A stretch of DNA of 64,000 nucleotides from NCBI RefSeq assembly GCF_918741295.1, contig NZ_CAKKNB010000002.1, forward strand, positions 248,001 through 312,000, in the 5' to 3' direction. Of the stretch, positions 27,893 to 37,011 are shown one piece after another. This stretch comes from Aquabacterium sp. CECT 9606 (GTDB lineage: Bacteria > Pseudomonadota > Gammaproteobacteria > Burkholderiales > Burkholderiaceae_C). Position numbers and translations under genes: made by a program. Positions within the stretch are counted from its first letter, which is position 1; each line of letters begins with the position of its first letter. Under the pieces are notes generated by a model. It saw only the letters and a program-made list of their open reading frames with translations, did not search any database and was not told the origin of the DNA.

Positions 27893-27930
27893 GAAAAACA
27901 AGAGGCCCGGCGCCTGGGAGGGCGTCGGGC
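27893..27930 (-). promoter_or_regulatory. Terminator-like hairpin in the leuS leader
   Basis: On the minus strand a 10-base stem (27930-27921 with 27914-27905, one wobble pair, loop CTCCCA) is followed by CTCTTGTTTTT (27904-27894) and then, 10 bases later, the leuS ATG. This has the shape of an intrinsic terminator but lies between the likely promoter (TATAAT-like element at 27957-27952) and the coding start, so read-through must be regulated or inefficient. I see no leucine leader peptide and no T-box (unexpected in this group). A small RNA end is the alternative reading. Confidence 0.5.
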
Positions 27931-27957
27931 AGAAATGGGTGAACTGACTGGATTATA

Positions 27958-27979
27958 GAAAGGGCCGCATGGCCCTTTC
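27958..27979 (-). terminator. Hairpin terminator after the beta-helix gene
   Basis: GAAAGGGCC (27958-27966) and GGCCCTTTC (27971-27979) form a perfect 9-base stem with a 4-base loop, located 11 bases past the stop of the gene at 27990. The minus strand continues CTATAATCC, a weak T tract. The same bases contain a perfect TATAAT (minus strand 27957-27952), so the terminator abuts a possible leuS promoter. Confidence 0.65.
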
Positions 27980-27989
27980 CGAGGGGTAC

Positions 27990-29813
27990 TTACAGGCAGT
28001 ACTGATTCACAATGGCCAGGACGGAGGATCGCGTGGTGGCCACGCCACCTGGATAGCTGATCAGGCCTGTTTCCGGCGTGGTCTGCCAGTTCAAGACGCG
28101 GCTGGGCGGCGATGCCAATTGCATCACGCTGGGGTAGGTCGCGTTGTAGTCGTAAGCCGGCGCCGTGGGGTTGTAAGCCGAAACTTTGGGTGCGCGCCAG
28201 GTGGCCCAGGTGAAAACATTGTTGGCATAGCCCAGGGTGGGGTCCGGATTCCAGTCCTGCAACCAGAAGTGCAGGGAGCCTGTGCCCGTGGGGCTGCCGC
28301 AATAGCGGTTGCCATACAGGACCGTGGATGGAGGGACCCAGACCGGCTTCTTGTTGGTCGCTTCGTCATGCCAAGCCAGGACATTGTTCGAGATCCGAAC
28401 GTTGCTCGAGGGATAAGCGGCGTCGCTGCTGGCAATGGGGTGCACAAACACGCCATCCTGCAAATTGCCCACCAGCAAATTGCTGTCGATCACGGTGCTG
28501 GGGCTGCCCCGTAATTGAATACCCTGGTTGCGGTTGCCGAAAATGACATTGTTTTGAACTGTATTCGGACCGGAATTTTCAAGGAATATGCCAATGGTGT
28601 TGTAGGCCGAAACATTGTCTTTGATGACATTGTTGTCGTTGTAGGTGTCCAGCCAGATCCCCGTGCCATTGTTGGATGCAATGACGTTGCTGGAGATCTC
28701 CGAATTGTCCAGCCCGTTGTTCCCGATGAATTTGGTCGGGCCGGCCTCCCACATCGGATTGAAATTTCTGGCCGTGTTGTTGCCGGTGAAATAGTTGTTC
28801 TTGATCAGGTTGGTTGAACCGTTGGCCACGAGCCCGACCTGACCGCAGCGCTTGAAGGTCGAATTCTGCACTTTGTTGTTATTGCCTTCGATTTGCAGGC
28901 AATGTGAATCCGATTCCCGAAAATCGACACTATCGAAGTTGAGATAATTGCCGCTGGTCAGCACGGCGCCTCCGCGCCAATAGGCCGATGTATTCGAGCG
29001 TTCGAAAATCAAATTCTGGAAGGTGACGTTCTTCATGCCCGATCCCTGGGCGATGAACTGCAACGCGCCGACCTCGATGCCTTCGTTCGTGGCCAAGGGC
29101 GTTTCCAGCCGGATATAAAGAACCTTGGCGACGCGGTCATAGTAAAATTGGTTTTTTGCCAGGGACAGCAAACCCATGAACGGCGTGTAGCCTGGCCACA
29201 AACCGCCGACCACCCCGGATTCGCCCGCCAACAGGTCAGCATTGGTGGTTTTCGGGGTGGCGCTGGGGTCGTAGTCCCCGAAGACCTTGCCGCCCACCTG
29301 CTGAAGCTGGCGCTGCCCGTCGGGCAGCGAGTCACGGAAAACGACCTCGGGTTCCTGCGGCGTGGTTTGGCCGTATTGGGTTAATGTCCAGGAGATTTTG
29401 TACAAATAGCCGTTACTATTGGTTGAGTCGAGCGTCCAGTTCTTATAAATCAATGTGCCGCGGATGACCGGCTTGTACGTCGATCCAGATGGCGCCCGTA
29501 TGGTGGTGGTTAACGTCGAGGAATTAAATTTGCTTATCGCCATCATGGACTGGCCGATGTAGGTCTGAGGGGTGCCCTGATTATAAAAATAATAGGGGAC
29601 ATTTGCGGAGGTGCCCCAAACCACGATGTCATCGCCGGCGGCTGCAGAATCAATGGCTTCTCGCAGATTTTTAAAGGGGTTGAAATAACCGCCGCAGCCG
29701 GTGGTAGGCAAGCTGCAGGCTCCGGTGCTGGTATTGCTCACGTAGATTGTGGCGGCTTGTGCAATAGGAGAAAGAGCCAGAGAAAGAACGCAAGCTAGTC
29801 GAAACTTCTTCAT
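27990..29813 (-). CDS. Secreted right-handed parallel beta-helix protein
   Basis: 607 residues with a type I signal peptide (MKKFRLACVLSLALSPIAQA). The opening ATIYVSNTSTG...CGGYFNPFKNLREAIDSA is typical of extracellular beta-helix proteins of the polysaccharide lyase / NosD-like type. From ~residue 260 to 480 Asn-rich coils repeat every 20-25 residues (NNKVQNSTFKRCGQVGLV, NLIKNNYFTGNNTARN, GIWLDTYNDNNVIKDNV, GIFLENSGPNTVQNNVIFG). Several Cys pairs near both ends suggest disulphides. Enzyme residues cannot be assigned, so lyase activity is not claimed. GC content and codon choice are clearly lower than neighbours, a sign of transfer. The gene stands alone between a broken chemotaxis gene and leuS. 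Confidence 0.8.
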   Translation of the reverse strand: MKKFRLACVLSLALSPIAQAATIYVSNTSTGACSLPTTGCGGYFNPFKNLREAIDSAAAGDDIVVWGTSANVPYYFYNQGTPQTYIGQSMMAISKFNSSTLTTTIRAPSGSTYKPVIRGTLIYKNWTLDSTNSNGYLYKISWTLTQYGQTTPQEPEVVFRDSLPDGQRQLQQVGGKVFGDYDPSATPKTTNADLLAGESGVVGGLWPGYTPFMGLLSLAKNQFYYDRVAKVLYIRLETPLATNEGIEVGALQFIAQGSGMKNVTFQNLIFERSNTSAYWRGGAVLTSGNYLNFDSVDFRESDSHCLQIEGNNNKVQNSTFKRCGQVGLVANGSTNLIKNNYFTGNNTARNFNPMWEAGPTKFIGNNGLDNSEISSNVIASNNGTGIWLDTYNDNNVIKDNVSAYNTIGIFLENSGPNTVQNNVIFGNRNQGIQLRGSPSTVIDSNLLVGNLQDGVFVHPIASSDAAYPSSNVRISNNVLAWHDEATNKKPVWVPPSTVLYGNRYCGSPTGTGSLHFWLQDWNPDPTLGYANNVFTWATWRAPKVSAYNPTAPAYDYNATYPSVMQLASPPSRVLNWQTTPETGLISYPGGVATTRSSVLAIVNQYCL

Positions 29814-30026
29814 GGTGAATTCCTGTGGACATATTGAAGATGAATGCTGAAAACAGCATCTTCAATGGTTCACAAGCCTGCCCGAATTTGGCGATCGGGG
29901 GCTGACGCCGATGTATTCCCTGAAGATGTTATTTTCGAAAAGCAGTCTAGCGTCAGGCGATGCACCTGGATGTTGTTTAATTGCAGTGGCGCAATGACAC
30001 GCAATTGTCTTGACCACCCGTCGGAC

Positions 30027-31257
30027 TCAAACCTTGTCCAGCCGGAAAGTGGACACCACGTCCGTGAGCTTGACCGCCTGATCCTGCAGGCTTTCGGCCG
30101 CGGCGGCCGATTGTTCCACCAAGGCGGCGTTCTGCTGGGTCATCTGGTCGAGCTGGCTGATCGCGCCGTTGACCTGGTTGAGCCCGCCCGACTGCTCGTG
30201 CGATGCGGCGGAAATCTCGCCGATCATGTCGCTGACGCGGTTCACGCTGGCCACCAGTTCGTCCATGGTGGCACCGGCGTCCTGAACCAGCCGGGCGCCG
30301 TTCTCGACCTTGTCCACCGAGGTGCTGATCAGGGCTTTGATCTCGCGGGCGGCTTCGGCGCTGCGCTGGGCCAGTGAGCGCACCTCGCTGGCCACCACGG
30401 CAAAGCCACGGCCTTGCTCACCGGCGCGGGCGGCTTCCACCGCCGCGTTCAAGGCCAGGATGTTGGTCTGGAAGGCGATGCCGTCGATCACGCCGATGAT
30501 GTCGGAAATCTTGCGCGAGCTGGCGGAGATCTCGTCCATGGTCTCGACCACCTGGGCGACGACGACACCTCCCCGCTGCGCGACTTCCGCTGCCGAGGAG
30601 GCCAGTTGGTTGGCCGTGGCGGCCGACTGGGCGCTGCGCTCGACGGTGGCCGTCAGCTGGGTCATCGAGCTGGCGGTGGTCTGCAGGTTGGCGGCGGTCT
30701 GTTCCGTGCGCTGGCTCAGGTCCGCGTTGCCATTGGCGACTTCGGATGTGACGTGTTGCAGGCTGTGGGCCGAGGTGCGCACCTGGCCCACCGTGTGACG
30801 CAGTTTGCTCACCATGTCGTTCAAAGCCGTGAACAGGCGACCCACTTCATCGCGCCGGCCTGGCTGATGCTCTTGTCCACTTCATCGACCGGGGCCACCA
30901 CTTCGATCAGGCCGCGCACGTCGCCGACCTTCCAGTCCCTCTTGGGCGACTGGGGATGACTGTTGTGGCAGGCCACACAGCCTTCCTTCATCACGTCGGC
31001 CACGGCGTAGCGAACGACAGGCGGCCATTGATTTCCTCGACGCTGTGGATGGGGGTTTTCGGGTCTTTTTCCAGGGCAGCGAGGGCGGCGCTCTGGAAGG
31101 TGTCCAACTGGCGACCGTTTGCCCGGTTGGGAAAGGGGTGGTTGGACAGCAGGCGCAGCTCGGTGCCCGGGTAGTCCTTGGCGATGGTCTCGCCCAAAGC
31201 CTTGACGAGCGTGGCGGGCGGGGGCAGGGTGGCGTTTTTCTCGGCGCAGACACACAA
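30027..31257 (-). pseudogene. Degraded heme-type methyl-accepting chemotaxis protein
   Basis: Pieces of one receptor lie in different frames. From 31257: a periplasmic DUF3365/Tll0287-like segment (PPPATLVKALGETIAKDY, LLSNHPFPNRANGRQLD) that shifts frame near 31023, where one base seems lost (NGR then PVVRYAVADVMKEGC in the next frame). The heme motif CVACHNSHPQSP follows and the frame ends at VDKSISQA near 30864. There it joins directly [15 protein letters not shown], the end of a HAMP domain, so the second membrane helix and most of HAMP are deleted. The signalling domain (30845-30027) is intact with [20 protein letters not shown]. The N-terminus with TM1 is also missing. The soluble signalling part could still be made, but a working receptor could not. 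Confidence 0.85.
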
Positions 31258-31330
31258 GGGTGGCTTAACGCTTGCCCCTGGTCTTTCCCCGTTATCGGCA
31301 ACTTTTCAGGCGAGCTGAACCGCGTTGCGG

Positions 31331-32020
31331 TCACTGGGGCAGAGGTCGCCCAACTTGTCGCAACAAATCCGCCAGGGTCTTGCCCGGCTCATCCGCGAAG
31401 GTGCGCGGGCCGACCTGCAATTGCTGGATGCGGTCGATGCGGAACTGCCGGAAGTCTTCGCGCAGCTCGCACCAGGCCGACAGCGTCCAGACGGTGTCCC
31501 AATACAGGCAGGCCAGGGGCCGCAGCCAGCGGTCGCTGGGCTGGCCGTTCACATCCTGGTATTGGATGCAGACCACGCATTTCGATTCGATGGCCCGGCG
31601 CAACTGGCCCAGTCGGTCCAGGTGCAGCGGCTCGTGGGGCCGCGAGAGCGAGTGCAGTTGCAGGCTGTCGGCGGCGGCGCGGCTGTCGGTGGGCAGCACG
31701 CTCAAAATCTTGCTGAGCGCATCTTCGGCCCGCGCGGCCAGGTCCCGGTCAAGCCGGTTGCGCGCGATGCGCACCGACGCCACCAGGGCCTGGGCTTGTT
31801 CGGCGGTGAACATGAGCGGGGGCAGGTTGTAGTCGCGCGCCACGCGGTAGCCCACGCCGGCCTCGCCATCGATGGGCACGCCCTGCGCCTGCAGGGCGGC
31901 CACATCGCGGTAGACCGTGCGCACCGACACTTCCAGGCGCTGTGCCAGCCAGTCCGCCGTGGACAGGCGGCGGCCCCGCATCAGTTGCAACAGTTGGAAG
32001 AGTCGGTCGGCGCGGCGCAT
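31331..32020 (-). CDS. YafY-type HTH/WYL transcriptional regulator
   Basis: 229 residues. N-terminal HTH_11 domain (MRRADRLFQLLQLMRGRRLS, AQRLEVSVRTVYRDVAALQ), then a WYL domain in which the namesake motif region reads LRPLACLYWDTVWTLSAWCE, with RQFRIDRIQQL downstream. WYL domains bind nucleic acids or small ligands. It ends 16 bases above the VOC gene start on the same strand (order WYL gene downstream of VOC); pairing of YafY-type regulators with VOC/glyoxalase-like proteins is common, and it may regulate that gene. Confidence 0.9.
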   Translation of the reverse strand: MRRADRLFQLLQLMRGRRLSTADWLAQRLEVSVRTVYRDVAALQAQGVPIDGEAGVGYRVARDYNLPPLMFTAEQAQALVASVRIARNRLDRDLAARAEDALSKILSVLPTDSRAAADSLQLHSLSRPHEPLHLDRLGQLRRAIESKCVVCIQYQDVNGQPSDRWLRPLACLYWDTVWTLSAWCELREDFRQFRIDRIQQLQVGPRTFADEPGKTLADLLRQVGRPLPQ

Positions 32021-32036
32021 GGTGCCGGTATTGTCC

Positions 32037-32429
32037 TCAGCTTTGGGCGTGCAGACCCACTCGGCGGCCTTCGGGGTCGGTCACGTGCGCGAAGCAGCCC
32101 ATGCCTTGGGGCAGTTCCTGGCGCGGCGTGATGATGCGGCCGCCAGCAGCCTCCACACGTTGCAAGGCGGCGTCCAGACTGGGGGCGGCGTTCAGGTAGA
32201 CCAGGGCGCCGCCGTGGTGATCGAGCGGGGCATTGGGCTCGGCCAGCAGGCAGCCGTGGATGCCACCGTCGTCGGCCGGGAAGACCGCCATGTCGGCACC
32301 GCCAAAGTTTTCGCGCTTGAGCTTGACGCCCAGCATTTTTTCGTAAAACGGCTGGGTGCGGTCAATGCTGCGGACCGGCAGTTCGAACCAGTGGATGGCG
32401 TGGTGGATGGCGGTGGATGGGTTGCTCAT
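32037..32429 (-). CDS. VOC-family (glyoxalase/bleomycin-resistance-like) protein
   Basis: 130 residues with two beta-alpha-beta-beta-beta modules: HAIHWFELPVRSIDRTQPFY, EKMLGVKLKRENFGGADMAV, then ALVYLNAAPSLDAALQRVEA, AGGRIITPRQELPQGMGCFA and HVTDPEGRRVGLHAQS. This is the PhnB/YdeR-like type with possible metal ligands His, His and Glu. No substrate can be named. It is probably cotranscribed with the WYL regulator 16 bases downstream. Confidence 0.88.
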   Translation of the reverse strand: MSNPSTAIHHAIHWFELPVRSIDRTQPFYEKMLGVKLKRENFGGADMAVFPADDGGIHGCLLAEPNAPLDHHGGALVYLNAAPSLDAALQRVEAAGGRIITPRQELPQGMGCFAHVTDPEGRRVGLHAQS

Positions 32430-32495
32430 GACAGGCTCCTTGGGTGTTGTTGACAGGAGCCTTCATGGTGCCCAGGGGCTGCTGACAACGTGGTG

Positions 32496-33374
32496 TCAGG
32501 AGGGTGCGCTGGCCAGCGTTTCAAGGTGTTTGGCCAGGCGCCAGTGTGTGGCATCCGAGACAGGGGTCATCGGCGGGCGCAGCTCGTTGTCCAGCCACCC
32601 TTGCAGGTGCAGCGCCGCCTTGACGCCACTGGGATTGGGCTCGTCGAACAAGGTGCGCACCAGCGGGGCCAGGGCGTGGAAGAGCGCGCGCGCATCCTGC
32701 AGTCGTTGCTCTTGCACCGCCTGGTACAGCGCCACGAACAGCTCGGGCCGGACCTGGGCCGAAGCGGCGATGGCCCCGTGCCCGCCCATGCACAGCGTGG
32801 TGAACACGGCCGCGTCCTCGCCAGTCAGCACGGCCAGGCGCCCGTCGGCGATCAGGGCTTGCGTTTTGTCGGGCGAGCCGCCGCAGTCCTTGATGGCCCG
32901 GATGTTGGGGTGGGCGGCCAGGGCCAGCAGCGTGTCCAGCTGGATCTCGACACCCGTGCGGTAAGGGATGTCGTACAGCACCAGGGGCACGGACGAGGCA
33001 TCGGCCAAGCGGGTGAAGTGATCGGCGATGCCCTGCTGGGTGGGGCGCACATAGGCCGGCGCCGGCACCATCACGCCCGCGATAGGGCGGGTGGCGAAAA
33101 TTTGCAGCCGCCGCTGCAGATCACTGGGGTGCACCCCGGCCAGGCCCACCATCACCGGCAGGCCTTGGGCGGCCTCCAGCACGGTGTCCAGCACGGCCAA
33201 CTGCTCGTTGTCGTCCAGCATGGCGGGCTCGCCCGTGGTGCCTAACGGCGCCAGTCCATGGACACCTTGGGCGGTGCAATGGCCCACCAATCGCCGCAAG
33301 GCCGCGTGATCGACCGCCCCGTTTTGAAAGGGCGTGACCAGTGGCACCCAGACGCCTGAAAAAAGGGAAGACAT
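32496..33374 (-). CDS. DapA-family aldolase/lyase (DHDPS-like)
   Basis: 292 residues, a (beta/alpha)8 class I aldolase. Conserved pieces: GVWVPLVTPFQNGAVDHAAL, the GTTGE motif (APLGTTGEPAML), the Tyr in VLYDIPYRTGV and the Schiff-base lysine in IRAIKDCGGSP. Length matches the family. It need not be the biosynthetic dihydrodipicolinate synthase: paralogues condense or split pyruvate with various aldehydes, and no lysine pathway genes are nearby. It stands alone; downstream on the same strand is the VOC/WYL pair 66 bases away. Confidence 0.88.
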   Translation of the reverse strand: MSSLFSGVWVPLVTPFQNGAVDHAALRRLVGHCTAQGVHGLAPLGTTGEPAMLDDNEQLAVLDTVLEAAQGLPVMVGLAGVHPSDLQRRLQIFATRPIAGVMVPAPAYVRPTQQGIADHFTRLADASSVPLVLYDIPYRTGVEIQLDTLLALAAHPNIRAIKDCGGSPDKTQALIADGRLAVLTGEDAAVFTTLCMGGHGAIAASAQVRPELFVALYQAVQEQRLQDARALFHALAPLVRTLFDEPNPSGVKAALHLQGWLDNELRPPMTPVSDATHWRLAKHLETLASAPS

Positions 33375-33465
33375 GACAACACTCCTGAAACATTGACCGC
33401 ATGAAGGGGCCGTTCAGAAGAGCGAGGACATTGGGGGATGAGTGTGTCCCTTGGCAGGGCACGTC

Positions 33466-33527
33466 AGCTGCTGTTCCGTCGCTCATCTGGACGGAACAGC
33501 GTGGCTCCGGTCAGATGAGCTGCTGTT
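33466..33527. repeat. Overlapping inverted repeats (pseudoknot-capable element)
   Basis: GCTGTTCCGTC (33470-33480) pairs perfectly with 33490-33500. The 9-base loop between them, GCTCATCTG (33481-33489), is itself perfectly complementary to CAGATGAGC (33512-33520). The whole is bounded by a 10-base direct repeat AGCTGCTGTT (33466-33475 and 33518-33527), and the plus strand continues into a T-run (33526-33531). It lies in the 183-base gap between the aldolase start and the hydrolase end. Function unknown: mutually exclusive terminator/antiterminator stems or a mobile-element scar are possible. Confidence 0.6.
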
Positions 33528-33557
33528 TTTTGGATTTGAAGGAGAAGGCCGGGGCGT

Positions 33558-34457
33558 TCATGGCTTGAGTGTACCCAAAGTGCCAATGAATTCGCGCACC
33601 GCCTGGGCAAAGGCCTGCGGCTGCTGCAGCGTGACCCAATGCCCCGCGTTCAGCTCGCGGCGCGTGAGGCTGGGCACCCAGCGGGCCAGGTCGGCGGTCA
33701 GGGCTGGGCTGACAAAGCGGTCTTTCAAAGCCACCAGCAGCAGCACCGGCGCATGGGCAAAGCGCTCGCGCGGTCGCGCCATGCAGGCAAACACATTGGC
33801 GCGGTACAGGTTGATGCCATGGGCGCCGTCGTCGGCCTGCGAGGCCCGGGGCTCGATGTGGGTGCTTTCCAGAAAGCGCATCAGGCCGGGCCAGTGGCGG
33901 CCCAGCACCCCGTGCCAAAGGGCTTCCGGCAGCCACGGCAGCTGGAAGAAGTAGATGTACCAGGACTTGAGCGACTGCATGCCCAACTGGCCCAGGCCCG
34001 TGGCGCTGGGGTGGCGCAAGCGGTCGCGCATCCAGAAGCCCACGTGGTCCAGCGAAGGGCCGGAGCAGGAGGTGTAGGAGGCGATGCGGCCCTTCAGCGC
34101 CGGCTCGGTGACGAACTCCCAGCTTTGCACCGAGCCCCAGTCGTGCGCCACCAGGTGCACGGGCTGGTCGGGGCTCACGGCGTTGATCACGGCGGTGAAG
34201 TCCTCGGTCAGGCGGGCCAGCTTGTAGTCGGCCACGGCGGTGGGTTTGAAGGACTCGCCCGCACCGCGCACGTCGTAGGCCACCACGTCGAAGTCCTTGC
34301 GCAGGTGCTGGGCCACGGCCTCCCACTTGCTGCTGTTGTCGGGGTAGCCATGCACCAGCACCATGACGGGCTTGCCCGCAGTGCCCCAGCGCCGCAAGGC
34401 CAGACGGCCGCCGGGGGCCTGGACAAAGGAAGAAGTGCTGGACAGTGGGGTGTTCAT
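33558..34457 (-). CDS. Alpha/beta hydrolase (epoxide-hydrolase type)
   Basis: 299 residues. The oxyanion motif VLVHGYPDNSSKW, the nucleophile elbow LVAHDWGSVQSW (Asp nucleophile, as in epoxide hydrolases and dehalogenases rather than Ser esterases), an acid in LVALKDRFVSP and the catalytic His in ELNAGHWVTLQQPQAF are all visible. The cap region contains two tyrosines (SWYIYFFQL) that could activate an epoxide. There is no signal peptide. Substrate unknown; the N-terminal hydrolase half of some SDR-hydrolase fusions looks similar. It is a single gene. Confidence 0.88.
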   Translation of the reverse strand: MNTPLSSTSSFVQAPGGRLALRRWGTAGKPVMVLVHGYPDNSSKWEAVAQHLRKDFDVVAYDVRGAGESFKPTAVADYKLARLTEDFTAVINAVSPDQPVHLVAHDWGSVQSWEFVTEPALKGRIASYTSCSGPSLDHVGFWMRDRLRHPSATGLGQLGMQSLKSWYIYFFQLPWLPEALWHGVLGRHWPGLMRFLESTHIEPRASQADDGAHGINLYRANVFACMARPRERFAHAPVLLLVALKDRFVSPALTADLARWVPSLTRRELNAGHWVTLQQPQAFAQAVREFIGTLGTLKP

Positions 34458-34554
34458 CCAGCGGATGTTAATGACTCGCAGGTCAATAACCTAGGGGTGG
34501 GCGCGACAGCAGGGAAGTGGCGGCGACATTCGGCCCCCGGGTCTTCCTTGGAAA

Positions 34555-36057
<1,503 letters not shown>

Positions 36058-36058
36058 G

Positions 36059-36877
36059 TCAGGGTGCAATGGTGAGCGCGACGCCGGCTTCCTGCAGCAG
36101 CGCCGGGAAGGGCGCTGGCGGCAGGGCTTCGGTGAACACGCGTTTGATGTGGTGCAGCCGTCCAGCCTCGGCCAACGCGGCCTGGTTGAACTTGCTGACG
36201 TCGGTGGCCAGCCAGCATTCGCGGGCCTGGTTCATCATGGTCTGGGCCACGGGCAGCTCGCGCAGGTCGATGTCGCGCATGGTGCCATCGGCGTCGATGC
36301 CCATGGTGGACTGGATGGTGATGTCGACCTTGAACTGCTGCAGGAAGGCCACGGTGCTTTCGCCCTCCAAGGCGCAATCGCGCGTGCGCAGGATGCCGCC
36401 AGCGATGTGCAGCTTGCAGTCAGGGTGCTCGCTCAAGACCTGGGCGGCGTGCAGGTTGTGCGTGATGATGCGCAGGCCGGGGCGGCGCAGCAACTCGCGC
36501 GCAATCGCCTCCACCGTGGTGCCGGTGCCCAGCATCAAACTGGCCCCATCGGGGATGGCCGAGACCACCGAGCGGGCGATGCGCGCCTTGGCGTCGGCGC
36601 GCAGGGCTTGCCGCGCTTTCCAGGCGCCCACCGAGGGCGCGGTGCGTGGCAGGCTGACGCCACCGTGAAACCGCAGCAGCAAGCCCGCGTCGGCCAGGCG
36701 CTGCACGTCGCGGCGCACGGTCTGCATGGTCACGTTCAGGCGCAAGGCCAGGCGTTCAACTGACACGGCCCCGCGCGCGCGCACTTCTTCGAGCAGTGCG
36801 ATCTGGCGCGGGTTGGGCCTCCAATCGTCGCTGGCGGGCGCGACAACGGCTTCCTTCGTGGATGGGTTGCTCGTCAT
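36059..36877 (-). CDS. glpR: DeoR-family glycerol-3-phosphate regulon repressor
   Basis: 272 residues. DeoR-type HTH near residues 25-75 ([40 protein letters not shown]) and the sugar-phosphate sensor domain ([55 protein letters not shown]). The context between glpK and glpD makes glycerol 3-phosphate the probable inducer. The N-terminal ~20 residues extend beyond the usual start. It probably binds the A-tract repeats in the glpR-glpD gap. Confidence 0.92.
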   Translation of the reverse strand: MTSNPSTKEAVVAPASDDWRPNPRQIALLEEVRARGAVSVERLALRLNVTMQTVRRDVQRLADAGLLLRFHGGVSLPRTAPSVGAWKARQALRADAKARIARSVVSAIPDGASLMLGTGTTVEAIARELLRRPGLRIITHNLHAAQVLSEHPDCKLHIAGGILRTRDCALEGESTVAFLQQFKVDITIQSTMGIDADGTMRDIDLRELPVAQTMMNQARECWLATDVSKFNQAALAEAGRLHHIKRVFTEALPPAPFPALLQEAGVALTIAP

Positions 36878-36888
36878 GACGGTCAGGC

Positions 36889-36923
36889 TAAACGAAAAAA
36901 ACCAACATTAATGAAAAAAAACG
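36889..36923. promoter_or_regulatory. A-tract direct repeats between glpR and glpD, candidate GlpR operator
   Basis: GAAAAAAAC (36894-36902) and GAAAAAAAAC (36913-36922) repeat with a 19-base offset, about two helical turns, in a very AT-rich patch just upstream of glpR and 90 bases before glpD. On the other strand these read GTTTTTTTC-GTTT and GTTTTTTTTC-ATT; DeoR-family regulators often bind direct repeats containing CTTTC/TTTCGTTT-like units. Binding is inferred. Confidence 0.5.
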
Positions 36924-37011
36924 AGCTTGCCTAGTGGGGGATGATCTGCCCGAGGCGTGTAAGAAAGTCGCCAAAGTATGATTTGCGGTCAGGTGAAAAA
37001 GGAGACCTCGT

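Noticed and set aside
27893-27930. T-box or leucine leader peptide before leuS
   Set aside because: No T-box sequence, no specifier stem and no small Leu-rich frame are visible; only the terminator-like hairpin is supported.
25763-27958. 731-residue open frame on the plus strand opposite leuS
   Set aside because: It is the antisense of a complete leuS; its His/Val/Gly-rich text with no domain is what high-GC third-position bias produces.
27990-29813. Polysaccharide lyase call for the beta-helix protein
   Set aside because: Beta-helix repeats are clear, but no catalytic residues can be assigned, so only the fold is claimed.
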